Shown here: in pieces, positions 23,458-34,226 of the stretch
Position numbering within the stretch: the first letter of the stretch is position 1
How the letters are laid out: the number at the start of each line of letters is the position of its first letter
Origin: Streptomyces rugosispiralis
Lineage (GTDB): Bacteria > Actinomycetota > Actinomycetes > Streptomycetales > Streptomycetaceae
DNA: 64,000 bases
NCBI RefSeq assembly: GCF_024505145.1
Contig: NZ_JANIAA010000022.1
Coordinates: forward strand, 62,001 to 126,000
Direction of reading: 5' to 3'
Made by a program: the position numbers and the translations under genes
Notes under the pieces: model-generated
What the model saw: the letters and a program-made list of their open reading frames with translations, nothing else
Databases searched by the model: none
What the model was told of the DNA's origin: nothing

Positions 23458-25091
23458 CGGGTGCCTCCCGCGAGGAGCTGCTGCACGGCCGGGTCGGTGA
23501 GGCCGAGGAGGGCCGCGGGCCACAGTCCGGCGAGGACGGTGAGGGCCACCAGGGGGCTCCAGGCGGCGAATTCATGGCCGTGGACGTCGGCCAGGGCGGG
23601 CCGCTCGGCCTCGGTCCCGGTGCCGGGCTCGATCGGATGGTCGCCCATGCAGACGCGCCGTACGACGATGAGCATGTAGGCGGCGGTGAGCAGGGTGCCG
23701 AAGGCGGCGAGCGCCATATAGGTGAGATACGCCGGGCGGCTGAGCCCGTCGGCGGGGTCGAAGGCGCCGAACATGGCGAGCATCTCGCCCCAGAACCCGG
23801 CGAGTCCGGGCAGCCCCAGGGAGGCCACGGCGCCGAAGGCGAGCAGCCCGCCGAGGCGCGGCGCCCTGCCGTAGAGGGCGGCGCCGCTGGTGCCCGAGAG
23901 CTGGTCGAGGTCGGTGGTGCCGGAGCGGTCCTTGAGGGCGCCGACCAGGAAGAAGAGCAGTCCGGTGATCAGGCCGTGGGCGATGTTGGCGAAGAGCGCG
24001 CCGTTCACGCCGGTGGGGGTGAGGGTCGCGATGCCCAGCAGCACGAAGCCCATATGGCCGACGGAGGAGTAGGCGATCAGGCGCTTGAGGTCGCCCTTGG
24101 CGCCGCCGCGTTCAAAAAGCGCGGAGCCTCCGTTGAGGGTGGTGGTGGGAGACGGGAGGGCGAGGGCGAGACAGGCGAGCGATCCGTAGATGATGCCGAC
24201 CACGGCGAACGCGGCGAGGTAGGGCGCGTAGGTGTGGGCCGCGTCGGGGGTCATCGGCAGCACGATGCGGACGAGGCCGTACGTGCCCATCTTGAGCAGC
24301 ACGCCCGCCAGCAGCACCGAGCCGACGGTCGGGGCCGCGGTGTGGGCGTCCGGGAGCCAGCTGTGCAGCGGCCACATCGGGGCCTTGACGGCGAGTCCGA
24401 CGATGATGGCGAGGGCCGCGGTCAACTGGGTGGTGTGGCTGAGCCCGGAGCCCTTGTCGGTGGCGAGTGCCACCATGTCGAAGGTGCCGCTCTTCAGCCC
24501 GACGAGGAGGAGGCCGAGCAGCATGACGACGGAGCCGAGCAGTGTGTAGAGGATGAACCGCCAGGCGGCGCGCTCCCGTTCGGCGCTTCCCCACCGGTTG
24601 ATGAGGAAGTACATCGGGATGAGGACCATCTCGAACGCCAGGAAGAACAGCATCAGGTCCAGCACCGCGAAGCTGGCCAGGGTGCCGGACTCCAGGAGGA
24701 GCAGCAGCGCGACGAAGGCTTTGGGGGACGGTCCTGCGGGCCGGTTGAAGTAGGCGTAGAGCGCGCTGAGGAAGGTCAGCAGAGCGGTCAGCACGAGCAG
24801 CGGCAGCGAGACGCCGTCCACGCCGAGGTGGATGCGGATGTCCAGGGCCGGGATCCAGCCGATGTCGGTCTGGGCCTGCATCCTGGCCGGGTGGTCGTGG
24901 TCGAAACCGGCGGCCAGGGCGATGGCGGCGGCGAGCACCACGCCGGTGACGGTCACGCCGTGGCGCATGACGGCCTGGTCGGGCCCGCGGCCGCGCAGTC
25001 CGGGCGGGGCCGGGAGCAGGGCGGCGACGGAGCCGAGCAGCGGGAGCACGACCAGGGCGGCGAGGAGGAGTTGCTGGACGGTGTGGTTCAC
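23454..25091 (-). CDS. nuoM2: NADH-quinone oxidoreductase subunit M, second copy
   Basis: A 545-residue antiporter-like subunit. The channel Glu is in FFLAFEMVLIPMYFLI and the Lys in KAPMWPLHSWLPDAHTAAP, with the second half Lys in DLKRLIAYSSVGHMG. So proton pumping residues are intact. The start is GTG 25091, four bases after the nuoL2 stop. Located between nuoL2 and nuoN2 in the usual order. Predicted in the inner membrane arm. Confidence 0.94.
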   Translation of the reverse strand: MNHTVQQLLLAALVVLPLLGSVAALLPAPPGLRGRGPDQAVMRHGVTVTGVVLAAAIALAAGFDHDHPARMQAQTDIGWIPALDIRIHLGVDGVSLPLLVLTALLTFLSALYAYFNRPAGPSPKAFVALLLLLESGTLASFAVLDLMLFFLAFEMVLIPMYFLINRWGSAERERAAWRFILYTLLGSVVMLLGLLLVGLKSGTFDMVALATDKGSGLSHTTQLTAALAIIVGLAVKAPMWPLHSWLPDAHTAAPTVGSVLLAGVLLKMGTYGLVRIVLPMTPDAAHTYAPYLAAFAVVGIIYGSLACLALALPSPTTTLNGGSALFERGGAKGDLKRLIAYSSVGHMGFVLLGIATLTPTGVNGALFANIAHGLITGLLFFLVGALKDRSGTTDLDQLSGTSGAALYGRAPRLGGLLAFGAVASLGLPGLAGFWGEMLAMFGAFDPADGLSRPAYLTYMALAAFGTLLTAAYMLIVVRRVCMGDHPIEPGTGTEAERPALADVHGHEFAAWSPLVALTVLAGLWPAALLGLTDPAVQQLLAGGTR

Positions 25092-25094
25092 GGG

Positions 25095-27109
<2,015 letters not shown>

Positions 27110-27113
<4 letters not shown>

Positions 27114-27511
27114 GCGGTCTGCCTCCGGGCGCGTCGTGCCTGGTCGGCGGCGTTGTCAGTGGGGGCTGCCATGCTGTCGTCCATCGGGTCCTGGCCGGCC
27201 GACGGGGGGTCGGCCAGGTCCCGCAGCCGGTCGACGTCGGAGGTGCCGCGGTTGCGATACACGAGCAGGACGATGGCGAGGCCGATGCCGATCTCGGCGG
27301 CGGCGATGGCGATGGTGAAGAGGGTCAGCGCCTGGCCCGCGTGCAGGGTGTCGCGGAGCCAGACGTCGAAGGCGACGAGGTTGAGGTTGACGGCGTTGAG
27401 CATCAGCTCGACCGACATCAGCACCAGGATCGCGTTGCGGCGGGCGAGGACGCCGTACAGACCGGTGCAGAAGAGGAGGACGGCGAGCACGGCGGGGTAG
27501 GCGAGGTGCAT
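27110..27511 (-). CDS. nuoK2: NADH-quinone oxidoreductase subunit K, second copy
   Basis: A 133-residue, three-helix subunit. Both conserved Glu are present, in MSVELMLNAVNLNLVA and IAAAEIGIGLAIVLL. The usual length is about 100; this one has an extra charged, Asp/Arg-rich tail of about 35 residues. The nuoK1 copy at 58382 lacks the tail. One base overlaps the nuoJ2 stop. Confidence 0.93.
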
Positions 27512-28116
27512 CAGCGCTTCTCCTTGCCGTGGCCGAGGCCCCGGCCACTGTCGGCGCCACCAGTGTCGGCGCCGCTCTTGCGGGAGAGGACGATCGCGCC
27601 CACGAGTGCGGCGAGGAGCAGCACGGACAGCGCCTCGAACGGCAGCACCCAGTGGCGGAAGAGGCTCTCACCGGTGACGGCGGTGGAGCCCTGCACGCCC
27701 TTGTCGAGCTCGATCCAGGTGGTCCGGAAGGCGTCCACGACCACCCACACCAGGACGCCCGCGGCGGCCAGGGCCACGGCGAGCGCGGCCGGGCGGTTGC
27801 CCGAATCGGCGTCCGGGGAGCGGCCGATGGGCGCCTTGGTGAGCATCAGCCCGAAGAGGAGGAGGACGACGACGGAGCCGACGTAGATCAGCACCTGCAC
27901 CCAGGCGATGAACTCCGCCGTGAGCAGGAGGTATTCCACGGCGAGGCCGCCGAGCGCCACGACCAGCCACAGGGCGGCGTGCACCAGTTGTTTGGTGGTG
28001 ACGGTGACGACGGCCGCGCCGAAGGTCGCGATGCCCACCAGCAGGAAGGCGATCTCGACTCCGGTCGGCGACAGGAACCCGTGGCCGGTGGCGGCCAAGT
28101 GGACCGCAGGGCTCAC
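27511..28116 (-). CDS. nuoJ2: NADH-quinone oxidoreductase subunit J, second copy
   Basis: A 201-residue, five-helix subunit. QLVHAALWLVVALGGLAVEYLL and VQVLIYVGSVVVLLLFGLML are the conserved TM3 pi-bulge region. The C-terminal tail is Gly/Asp rich. Start GTG 28116 overlaps the nuoI2 stop (GTGA). It forms the membrane arm next to NuoA, H and K. Confidence 0.92.
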   Translation of the reverse strand: MSPAVHLAATGHGFLSPTGVEIAFLLVGIATFGAAVVTVTTKQLVHAALWLVVALGGLAVEYLLLTAEFIAWVQVLIYVGSVVVLLLFGLMLTKAPIGRSPDADSGNRPAALAVALAAAGVLVWVVVDAFRTTWIELDKGVQGSTAVTGESLFRHWVLPFEALSVLLLAALVGAIVLSRKSGADTGGADSGRGLGHGKEKR

Positions 28117-28805
28117 GAGGCGGCTCCGTTCCCGTGCTCGTTCCCGGCGGTCCCGTTGGTTCCGTTGGTTCCGTTGGTCCCGTTGGTCCCGCCGGATTCG
28201 CCGCCGGATCCGCCGGATCCGCGCTCGGTCTCGGCCTGCGCTGTCTCGGCGGCCTGCGCGGCTGCCTCGGCGGCCTGCGCTGCCTCGGCGGCGGCGAGCT
28301 TGTCGGCGGCCTTACGGGCGGCGGCGATCTCCTTGGGCTCCTCCGCGCGCGGGTCGAGCGCGGGCGGCGCGGGCACCGTCCACATCCACTCGCGGAGCTT
28401 GTCCCGCTCATGGGTGAGATCGCGGATGTCCTCCTCCGCGTACTCGAACTCCGGCGACCAGAAGAGCGCGTCGAAAGGGCACACCTCGATGCAGATACCG
28501 CAGTACATGCACAGCGCGAAGTCGATCGCGAACCGGTCCAGCACATTGCGGCTGCGCTCGCGCCCGCCCGGGGCGGCCGGGGGGACGGTCTCCTTGTGCG
28601 AGTCGATATAGATGCACCAGTCCGGGCATTCACGCGCGCACAGCATGCAGACCGTGCAGTTCTCCTCGAACAGCCCGATCACCCCGCGGGTGCGGGGCGG
28701 CAGCTCGGGCTGCGCGTCCGGATACTGCGCGGTGTGCGACTTCCGGGTCATCGTGCGGAGGGTGACGGCCAGGCCCTTGGCCAGACCGGATCCGGGGATG
28801 CCCAT
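28113..28805 (-). CDS. nuoI2: NADH-quinone oxidoreductase subunit I, second copy, with repeat tail
   Basis: A 230-residue ferredoxin-like subunit. Two 4Fe-4S motifs are complete, CTVCMLCARECP and CMYCGICIEVCP, so clusters N6a and N6b should form. After about residue 160 comes a low-complexity tail, first Ala/Glu-rich helix-like, then Gly/Ser/Glu, then a TNG tripeptide repeated four times encoded by a 9-bp microsatellite at about 28140-28195. The tail has no counterpart in nuoI1 (59598). Start ATG 28805 overlaps the nuoH2 stop by one base (TGATG). Confidence 0.93.
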   Translation of the reverse strand: MGIPGSGLAKGLAVTLRTMTRKSHTAQYPDAQPELPPRTRGVIGLFEENCTVCMLCARECPDWCIYIDSHKETVPPAAPGGRERSRNVLDRFAIDFALCMYCGICIEVCPFDALFWSPEFEYAEEDIRDLTHERDKLREWMWTVPAPPALDPRAEEPKEIAAARKAADKLAAAEAAQAAEAAAQAAETAQAETERGSGGSGGESGGTNGTNGTNGTNGTAGNEHGNGAAS

Positions 28806-29770
28806 CAGGAGATCACCACCTTGACGACGCCGGTGAGGGCGATCTGGGCCAGTGAGAGCGGAATGAGGCAGGTCCAGGCGAACCGCTGCAGCTGGTCCTC
28901 GCGCAGCCGCGGATAGCTGACCCGCAGCCAGATCACGACGAAGGCGAGAACGGCGGTCTTCAGCAGGGTCCACAGCCAGCCGAGGCCGTCGGCGGACGGA
29001 CCGTGCCAGCCGCCGAGGAAGAGGACGGCGGTCAGCCCGCACAGGACGACGATGCCCGCGTACTCGGCGAGCAGGAAGAGCGCGAACCGCAGGCCCGTGT
29101 ACTCGGTGTACGCACCGAAAATGATCTCGGAGTCGGCGATCGGCGCGTCGAACGGCGGGCGCTGTAGCTCGGCGAGACCGGCGGTGAAGAACACCATCCC
29201 GCCGACGATCTGCCACGGCACCCACCACCACTCGAACGCGTCGAGGATGCCGGGCAGCGAGACCGTACCCGCCGCCATCGCCACGGAGGCGGCGGTGAGC
29301 AGCATCGGCAGCTCGTACGCCATGAGCTGGGCGGCCGTGCGCAGGCCGCCGAGGAGGGAGAACTTGTTGGCCGAGGCCCAGCCCGCCATCAGCGAACCGA
29401 GCACTCCCACGCCCAGCACGGCGAGCACGAAGAAGATGCCCGCGTCCAGGACCTGTCCGACCGCGCCCTCGGCGGGGCCGATCGGGATCGCGACCAGGAC
29501 GAGGAGGTACGGCAGCAGGGCGACGGCGGGCGCGAGCTGGAAGATCCGCCGGTCGGCCCCGGCCGGTACGACGTCTTCCTTCTGCGCGAACTTCACGCCG
29601 TCCGCGACCAGCTGGGCCCATCCGTGGAAGCCGCCCGCGTACATCGGCCCGAGGCGGCCCTGCATATGGGCCATGACCTTGTGCTCGGTCTGCCCCACGA
29701 CCAGGGGCAGCACGAGGAAGGCGAGCAGGAGGGCGAGCAGTCGCAGCGCGACGTCGAGGACGTCGTTCAC
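28805..29770 (-). CDS. nuoH2: NADH-quinone oxidoreductase subunit H, second copy
   Basis: A 321-residue, eight-helix subunit that lines the quinone tunnel. Conserved blocks: HMQGRLGPMYAGGFHGWAQL with DGVKFAQKEDVVP, MAYELPMLLTAASVAM (family YEIP Glu), ELQRPPFDAPIADSEI and GAYTEYTGLRFALF. The nuoH1 paralogue reads NRAPFDMPESEGDLV at this site, so the quinone-side loop differs. The gene overlaps nuoC2 by 4 bases. In standard operons nuoD to nuoG would lie between C and H; here they are absent. Confidence 0.93.
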   Translation of the reverse strand: MNDVLDVALRLLALLLAFLVLPLVVGQTEHKVMAHMQGRLGPMYAGGFHGWAQLVADGVKFAQKEDVVPAGADRRIFQLAPAVALLPYLLVLVAIPIGPAEGAVGQVLDAGIFFVLAVLGVGVLGSLMAGWASANKFSLLGGLRTAAQLMAYELPMLLTAASVAMAAGTVSLPGILDAFEWWWVPWQIVGGMVFFTAGLAELQRPPFDAPIADSEIIFGAYTEYTGLRFALFLLAEYAGIVVLCGLTAVLFLGGWHGPSADGLGWLWTLLKTAVLAFVVIWLRVSYPRLREDQLQRFAWTCLIPLSLAQIALTGVVKVVIS

Positions 29771-31428
29771 GCGGCGCCTCCTGGCTGGTCGTCGGTGTTC
29801 GTGTCGTTGTCGGTGTCGTTGTCGGTGTCGTTGTCGGGGGCGGCGTCCGGGGTGACGTCCGGGTGGGCCGCGGTGCCGGGGGCGTCGGGGGCGGATTCGG
29901 GGGCGGGTGCGGGTTCGGGTTCGGGTTTCCCGCCGCGTCCGTCTCGGGCCGCTTCGGTCTCCGCTTCCGGTTCCGGTGCCCGCGGCTCACGCGGCGGCTC
30001 GGCGTCCTCGTCCCGCGCGGGGCGCGCGTGGTGCCAGGGAGCGTCGGACGAGCGCCGCTGCGGCGCGGGGCGCCGCGGGCGATCCGGGGCCTCGGGCGCC
30101 ACCGGCTCGGCGGAGGCCGACGGCTTGTCGGCGGCGGCGCCCGTGGCCGAGGCTTCGGCCGGGGCCTCCGCCGAACGCTGACTCGCCGAACCCTCGCCCG
30201 CGGTGCGGGAGCGCCGGGCCGGACGTTCGGCCGCCGGAGCGGGAGTCTCCCCCGCCGTCTCCGCCGCACCGGCCGAACGCTGACTCGCCGAACCCTGGCT
30301 CGCGCTGCGCGCACGCCGGGCCGGGCGTTCGGCCGCCGGGGTCTGGCCTTCCGCGGCCTCCGCGGCCTCCGCGCCCGCCGGGCGCTGGCTCGCCGAGCCC
30401 GCCGTCGCGCTGCGGGTGCGGCGGGCGGGGCGCTCGCCCGCCGCGCGGGCGCCGCGCGCCGGGCGCGCCGGGGCAGGGGGCAACTGGCCCTTGAGCGGGC
30501 CCCACTCGTTGGGGTCGGGGACGCCCGGCGGCAGCATCTGGCGCCGCTTGGGGCCGCCATGTTCGGACTCCCCCGGCTCCTTCGCGCCCGGCCATGCCTT
30601 GACGACCCGGGCCGCCAGTACGAAGTCCTTGCGCAGCGGATGTCCCTCGAAGCCGTCGGGGAGCAGCAGTGGCGCGAGACCGGGGTGGCCGGGGAAGCCG
30701 ATGCCGAACATCTCGTGGGTCTCGCGCTCATGCCAGGCCGCCCCGGCGTAGACGCCGGTCGCGGTCGGCAGCGCGGCCGCCTCGTGCGGCACGGTGGTCC
30801 GCAGCAGCAGAGCGCGCACCGCGGGCCCGGCCCCGGGCCCAGCCCCAAGCGTGGCCCCGGGGGCTCCCAGGGCGACGACGCGCGCGGCCACCCGGAAGCC
30901 GGTGCCCGGCTCGTCGACCGCGCTCAGCCAGTCGAAGTAGGTGCAGCCGAGGGTGTCGCGGGCCGTCTCCAGCGCCGCGATCCAGGAGTCGGCGGGGACG
31001 TCGACGGTCAGCAGGCCGTACGCCTCCTCCGCCGTGGCACCCTCGCCGAACAGCTCGGCGGCGGAACGCGGCAGCCAGCCCACGGGCGGCGCGGCCTCGG
31101 CAGCGGGCTCGGCCGCGGCCTCGGCAGCGGGCTCCGCCTCGGGGACATCCGCGCCCTCCGCCGCCCCGGTCGCCTGCCCGGACCCGCTCGGCCCGGACCC
31201 GCTCGGGCCGGACCCGCTCGGGCCCACAGCCCCGGTCGGCTCGGCCCCGCTGGGCTCCACGGCCCCGCTCGATCCGACGGCCCCGGTCGATCCGACGGCC
31301 CCGCTCGATCCGACGGCCCCGCTCGATCCGACGGCCCCGCTCGATCCGACGGCCCCGGTCGGCTCCGCCGTCCCGCCGGGCCCCGCCGTCTCGTTCCTCG
31401 GCTCGTTGGCCTCGTTCCGCTCGGTCAT
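29767..31428 (-). CDS. nuoC2: NADH-quinone oxidoreductase subunit C, second copy, with long repetitive extensions
   Basis: A 553-residue protein; ordinary NuoC is about 200-240. Residues 1-115 are low-complexity with repeated GAVGSS and GPSGS units. The NuoC (30-kDa) domain covers about 117-285 and is intact, with WHERETHEMFGIGFPGH then EGHPLRKDF. From about 290 to 553 is a disordered tail with three copies of a roughly 30-residue unit containing ERPARR and GSASQR, then Pro/Glu/Asp-rich sequence and an NDTD repeat. No NuoD motifs are present, so it is not a NuoCD fusion. Start ATG 31428 overlaps the nuoB2 stop. Function of the tails unknown. Confidence 0.9.
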   Translation of the reverse strand: MTERNEANEPRNETAGPGGTAEPTGAVGSSGAVGSSGAVGSSGAVGSTGAVGSSGAVEPSGAEPTGAVGPSGSGPSGSGPSGSGQATGAAEGADVPEAEPAAEAAAEPAAEAAPPVGWLPRSAAELFGEGATAEEAYGLLTVDVPADSWIAALETARDTLGCTYFDWLSAVDEPGTGFRVAARVVALGAPGATLGAGPGAGPAVRALLLRTTVPHEAAALPTATGVYAGAAWHERETHEMFGIGFPGHPGLAPLLLPDGFEGHPLRKDFVLAARVVKAWPGAKEPGESEHGGPKRRQMLPPGVPDPNEWGPLKGQLPPAPARPARGARAAGERPARRTRSATAGSASQRPAGAEAAEAAEGQTPAAERPARRARSASQGSASQRSAGAAETAGETPAPAAERPARRSRTAGEGSASQRSAEAPAEASATGAAADKPSASAEPVAPEAPDRPRRPAPQRRSSDAPWHHARPARDEDAEPPREPRAPEPEAETEAARDGRGGKPEPEPAPAPESAPDAPGTAAHPDVTPDAAPDNDTDNDTDNDTNTDDQPGGAA

Positions 31429-32117
31429 CGCGTGTCTTCCCGCCCCGGGGGCGTGACCAGCCCGCTGCGCAGCGCGGCCGCCGATGGACGACCCGCGACC
31501 GGGGGCGCGGCGCCGGGCCCGGAATTCCCGTAGCGCTCGCCCAGCGACTCGCGCGCGATCTTCTCCTGAAGCTTGAGGATGCCCTGCAGCAGCGCCTCGG
31601 GGCGGGGCGGGCAGCCGGGGACGTAGACGTCGACGGGGATGATCTGGTCGACGCCCTTGGTGACGGCGTACGAGTCCCAGTAGGGGCCGCCGCAGTTCGA
31701 GCAGGCCCCGAAGGAGATCACGTACTTCGGCTCCGGCATCTGCTCGTACAGCCGCTTCACCGCAGGCGCCATCTTGTCCGTGACCGTGCCGGAGACGACC
31801 ATCAGGTCGGCCTGGCGCGGTCCCGGCGCGAAGGGGATCACGCCGAGCCGGATGAAGTCGTGGCGGGCCATCGACGCCGCGATGAATTCGATCGCGCAGC
31901 AGGCGAGCCCGAAGTTGAAGACCCACAGGCTGTAGCGGCGGCCCCAGTTCAGGACCACCTTCATCGGCTCGGGGGCCAGCCGGGCCAGCGGGCCGAGGCG
32001 GCGCGGCTCCGGCAGGTCCACCGGGGCGGGCGCGGGCACCGGCGGCCCGGAGACCGCCGTTGACGTCCGCGTCGGCATTGACGTCGGCGTTGGCGTTGGC
32101 GTCGGGTTCGGTGTCAC
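31425..32117 (-). CDS. nuoB2: NADH-quinone oxidoreductase subunit B, second copy
   Basis: A 230-residue subunit with all ligands of cluster N2: CCAIEF, GACSNCGG and VPGCPPRPEALLQG. An N-terminal Pro/Thr repeat (PTPTPTP) is encoded by a GGCGTT hexamer run at 32080-32110. Start GTG 32117 has GGAG five bases upstream and overlaps the nuoA2 stop (GTGA); a second GTG at 32123 is possible. The C-terminal 35 residues are Pro/Ala-rich. Since no nuoD2 exists, NuoB2 must meet its quinone-site partner from elsewhere or work without it. Confidence 0.93.
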   Translation of the reverse strand: MTPNPTPTPTPTSMPTRTSTAVSGPPVPAPAPVDLPEPRRLGPLARLAPEPMKVVLNWGRRYSLWVFNFGLACCAIEFIAASMARHDFIRLGVIPFAPGPRQADLMVVSGTVTDKMAPAVKRLYEQMPEPKYVISFGACSNCGGPYWDSYAVTKGVDQIIPVDVYVPGCPPRPEALLQGILKLQEKIARESLGERYGNSGPGAAPPVAGRPSAAALRSGLVTPPGREDTR

Positions 32118-32536
32118 GTCCACTCCAGGACGCCCTTCTTCCATGCGTACAGCAGACCTACGGCGAGGAACCCGAGGAAGATGAACATCTCCACCAGCGT
32201 GGCGGCCCCGAAGCCGGGCGCCGCGAAGACCGTCGCCCACGGGAACAAGAAGATCGAGTCCACGGCGAAAATCACATACAGAAAAGCGTAGACGTAGTAG
32301 CGGACCTGGGTGTGGGCCCAGCCCTCGCCCACGGGGTCCACTCCGCACTCGTAGGTCAGCAGCTTCTCGGGCGTGGGCACGACAGGCCGCAGCAGCCGCC
32401 CGGCCCCGAAGGCCACGGCGACGAAGATCACGCCGATCGCCGCCAGCAGTCCGACCACCGTATAGCCGTGGAAGTAGTCGCCCGCGAGCTGGACGCTGGT
32501 GACGCTGGTGGTGCGTACGGTCGTCGCCTCCGGCAC
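32114..32536 (-). CDS. nuoA2: NADH-quinone oxidoreductase subunit A, second copy
   Basis: A 140-residue, three-helix subunit. The loop with TYECGVDPVGEGWAHTQVRY and the helix YYVYAFLYVIFAVDSIFLFPW are typical, including the conserved Asp. First gene of nuo2, with a GTG start at 32536. The 180-bp divergent region to the sensor kinase gene must contain promoters for both. Confidence 0.93.
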   Translation of the reverse strand: MPEATTVRTTSVTSVQLAGDYFHGYTVVGLLAAIGVIFVAVAFGAGRLLRPVVPTPEKLLTYECGVDPVGEGWAHTQVRYYVYAFLYVIFAVDSIFLFPWATVFAAPGFGAATLVEMFIFLGFLAVGLLYAWKKGVLEWT

Positions 32537-32716
32537 GTCCGCCCCTCGCTCCCTGGTCTCGTGGTCCTTGTCCGCTCCTCGTCGACCTCGCGTGTTCGAC
32601 GATCCGTACGGACGGGAAGTCTAGGCCCTGCCGCCGCCCGGCCGGGCGGCCCGTCCGCCATGCGGTGGGGGTAGCACCATGGCGGAGCCCCCGCGGGGCC
32701 GGGCAGTCTTGCTGTC

Positions 32717-33991
32717 ATGACCTCCAGTTCCCTCGTCGACGGGCCCGTCGGCGGTCCCGACGGCTCCGACGGCGGCGGCCACGGCGGCGGCCGTGACCGC
32801 GCCGACGAACGGCTGCCGCGCCCGCCCGCGTTCGCCTTTCCCGCGCAGACCTGGCAGGAGATCGCGTATCTCCTGGCCAATCTGCTGGTGGGCATCGTGT
32901 GCTTCGTCCTCACGCTGGCCTGGCTGGCCGTGGGCATGGGGTTGGCCGTCACGGTGGTGGGCCTGCCCCTGCTGGCCCTGGGGCTGCGGTTCAGCCGGCT
33001 GCTCGGCCGGTTCGAGCGGAACCGCGCCAGGGCGCTGCTCTCGGTGCGGATCGACGAGCCCAGCCCCTTGCCGTACCAGCCGGGCAGCGGTCTCCTCGGC
33101 AAGCTGTGGACGAGTCTGCGGGACCCGGTCGGCTGGCGGGCCACGCTCTACACCCTGATCCGGCTGCCGTGGTCGGTGGTCACCTTCGCGATCACCCTGA
33201 CCTCGCTGTTCGCGGCCTGGCCGGTGCTGCCGTGGATCGCCCGGGGGCTGACGCATGTGGACCGGGCGATGGTGCGCGGGCTGCTGTTCCCCTCCGACGA
33301 GCTGGAACGGCGGATCGCCGAGCTGGAGTCGGATCGGGGCACGGTGGTGGACACGGCCGCCGCCGACCTGCGCCGGATCGAACGCGACCTCCACGACGGT
33401 GCCCAGGCCCGGCTGGTCGCCCTCGCCATGGGGCTCGGTCTGGCGAAGGAGAAGCTGGAGGAGGATCCGGAGGCCGCCGCCAAGATGGTGGACGAGGCCC
33501 ACGGCGAGGTGAAGCTCGCCCTCCAGGAACTGCGCGACCTCGCCCGCGGCATCCACCCCGCCATCCTCACCGACCGCGGCCTCGGCCCCGCGCTCTCCGC
33601 GCTTTCGGCCCGCTGCACCGTGCCCGTGAAGGTGGCGGTCGAGCTGCCCGAACGCCCGGCACCGGCGATCGAGGGCATCGCCTACTTCACCGTCTCCGAG
33701 CTGCTGCAGAACATCAGCAAGCACAGTGGTGCCCGTACCGCCGAGGTCGAGCTGTGGCGCACCGAGGACCGGCTGCTGATCCAGGTGCGGGACGACGGGC
33801 GCGGCGGGGCGTCCACCGACGGGGGCTCGGGGCTCGCGGGCCTGGCGGAGCGGCTGGGCTCGGTGGACGGGCTGTTCGTGGTGGACTCGCCGTCCGGCGG
33901 GCCGACCGCCGTGACCGCCGAGCTGCCCTGGCGCCACCGGACCGGCTCGGCGGCGGGCGAGGCGGTGGCGCGGTCCCGGCGAAGAGTCTGA
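32717..33991 (+). CDS. Sensor histidine kinase with membrane sensor domain (first of a pair)
   Basis: A 424-residue kinase. Residues 48-180 form a putative four-helix membrane sensor domain of the PF13796 type. Then comes a HisKA_3 dimerisation helix with His226 in RDLHDGAQARL, and a HATPase with SELLQNISKHSGA (N box), DDGRGG and SGLAGLAERLG. This is the NarX/DesK-like class that pairs with NarL-type regulators. No Shine-Dalgarno is visible at ATG 32717, so the transcript may be leaderless. The catalytic core is almost identical in DNA to the next kinase. Divergent from nuo2. Confidence 0.88.
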   Translation: MTSSSLVDGPVGGPDGSDGGGHGGGRDRADERLPRPPAFAFPAQTWQEIAYLLANLLVGIVCFVLTLAWLAVGMGLAVTVVGLPLLALGLRFSRLLGRFERNRARALLSVRIDEPSPLPYQPGSGLLGKLWTSLRDPVGWRATLYTLIRLPWSVVTFAITLTSLFAAWPVLPWIARGLTHVDRAMVRGLLFPSDELERRIAELESDRGTVVDTAAADLRRIERDLHDGAQARLVALAMGLGLAKEKLEEDPEAAAKMVDEAHGEVKLALQELRDLARGIHPAILTDRGLGPALSALSARCTVPVKVAVELPERPAPAIEGIAYFTVSELLQNISKHSGARTAEVELWRTEDRLLIQVRDDGRGGASTDGGSGLAGLAERLGSVDGLFVVDSPSGGPTAVTAELPWRHRTGSAAGEAVARSRRRV

Positions 33992-33999
33992 GGATGGCG

Positions 34000-34092
34000 G
34001 GCTTTGCCCCACCCCGCCCCTTCCCGAAACGGGGGCTCCGCCCCCAGACCCCCGCTCCGCAAACGCCGGAGAGGCTGGAAGTTGCCCCCCGA
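34000..34092. repeat. Dispersed Streptomyces intergenic repeat, copy 1
   Basis: Contains CTTCCCGAAACGGGGGCTCC, then CCCCAGACCCCCGCTCCGC and AACGCCGGAGAGGCTGGAA. A related element lies at 52872-52988, and an inverted part-copy at about 52995-53050. The GGGGGC/GCCCCC hairpin (34031-34045) can act as a terminator for the first kinase gene. Confidence 0.7.
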
Positions 34093-34226
34093 GGTAGGGC
34101 TAACCCCCCGGTGAAGAGACCGATCCGCCGGATGGCCGGGCCGGCCCCGCTCCGGGACTCTTGGGGAAACGCAGACAACAGACAGCAGACAAGCGACCGA
34201 TCAGGCCCCGGAGGACGGACGAGACG

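Noticed and set aside
29767..31428. NuoCD fusion that would restore the missing subunit D
   Set aside because: The C-terminal extension is low-complexity and has none of the NuoD motifs.
29907..31533. Large plus-strand frames opposite nuoC2
   Set aside because: They mirror the repeat-rich nuoC2 coding strand, consist of Arg/Gly/Pro and lack start signals.
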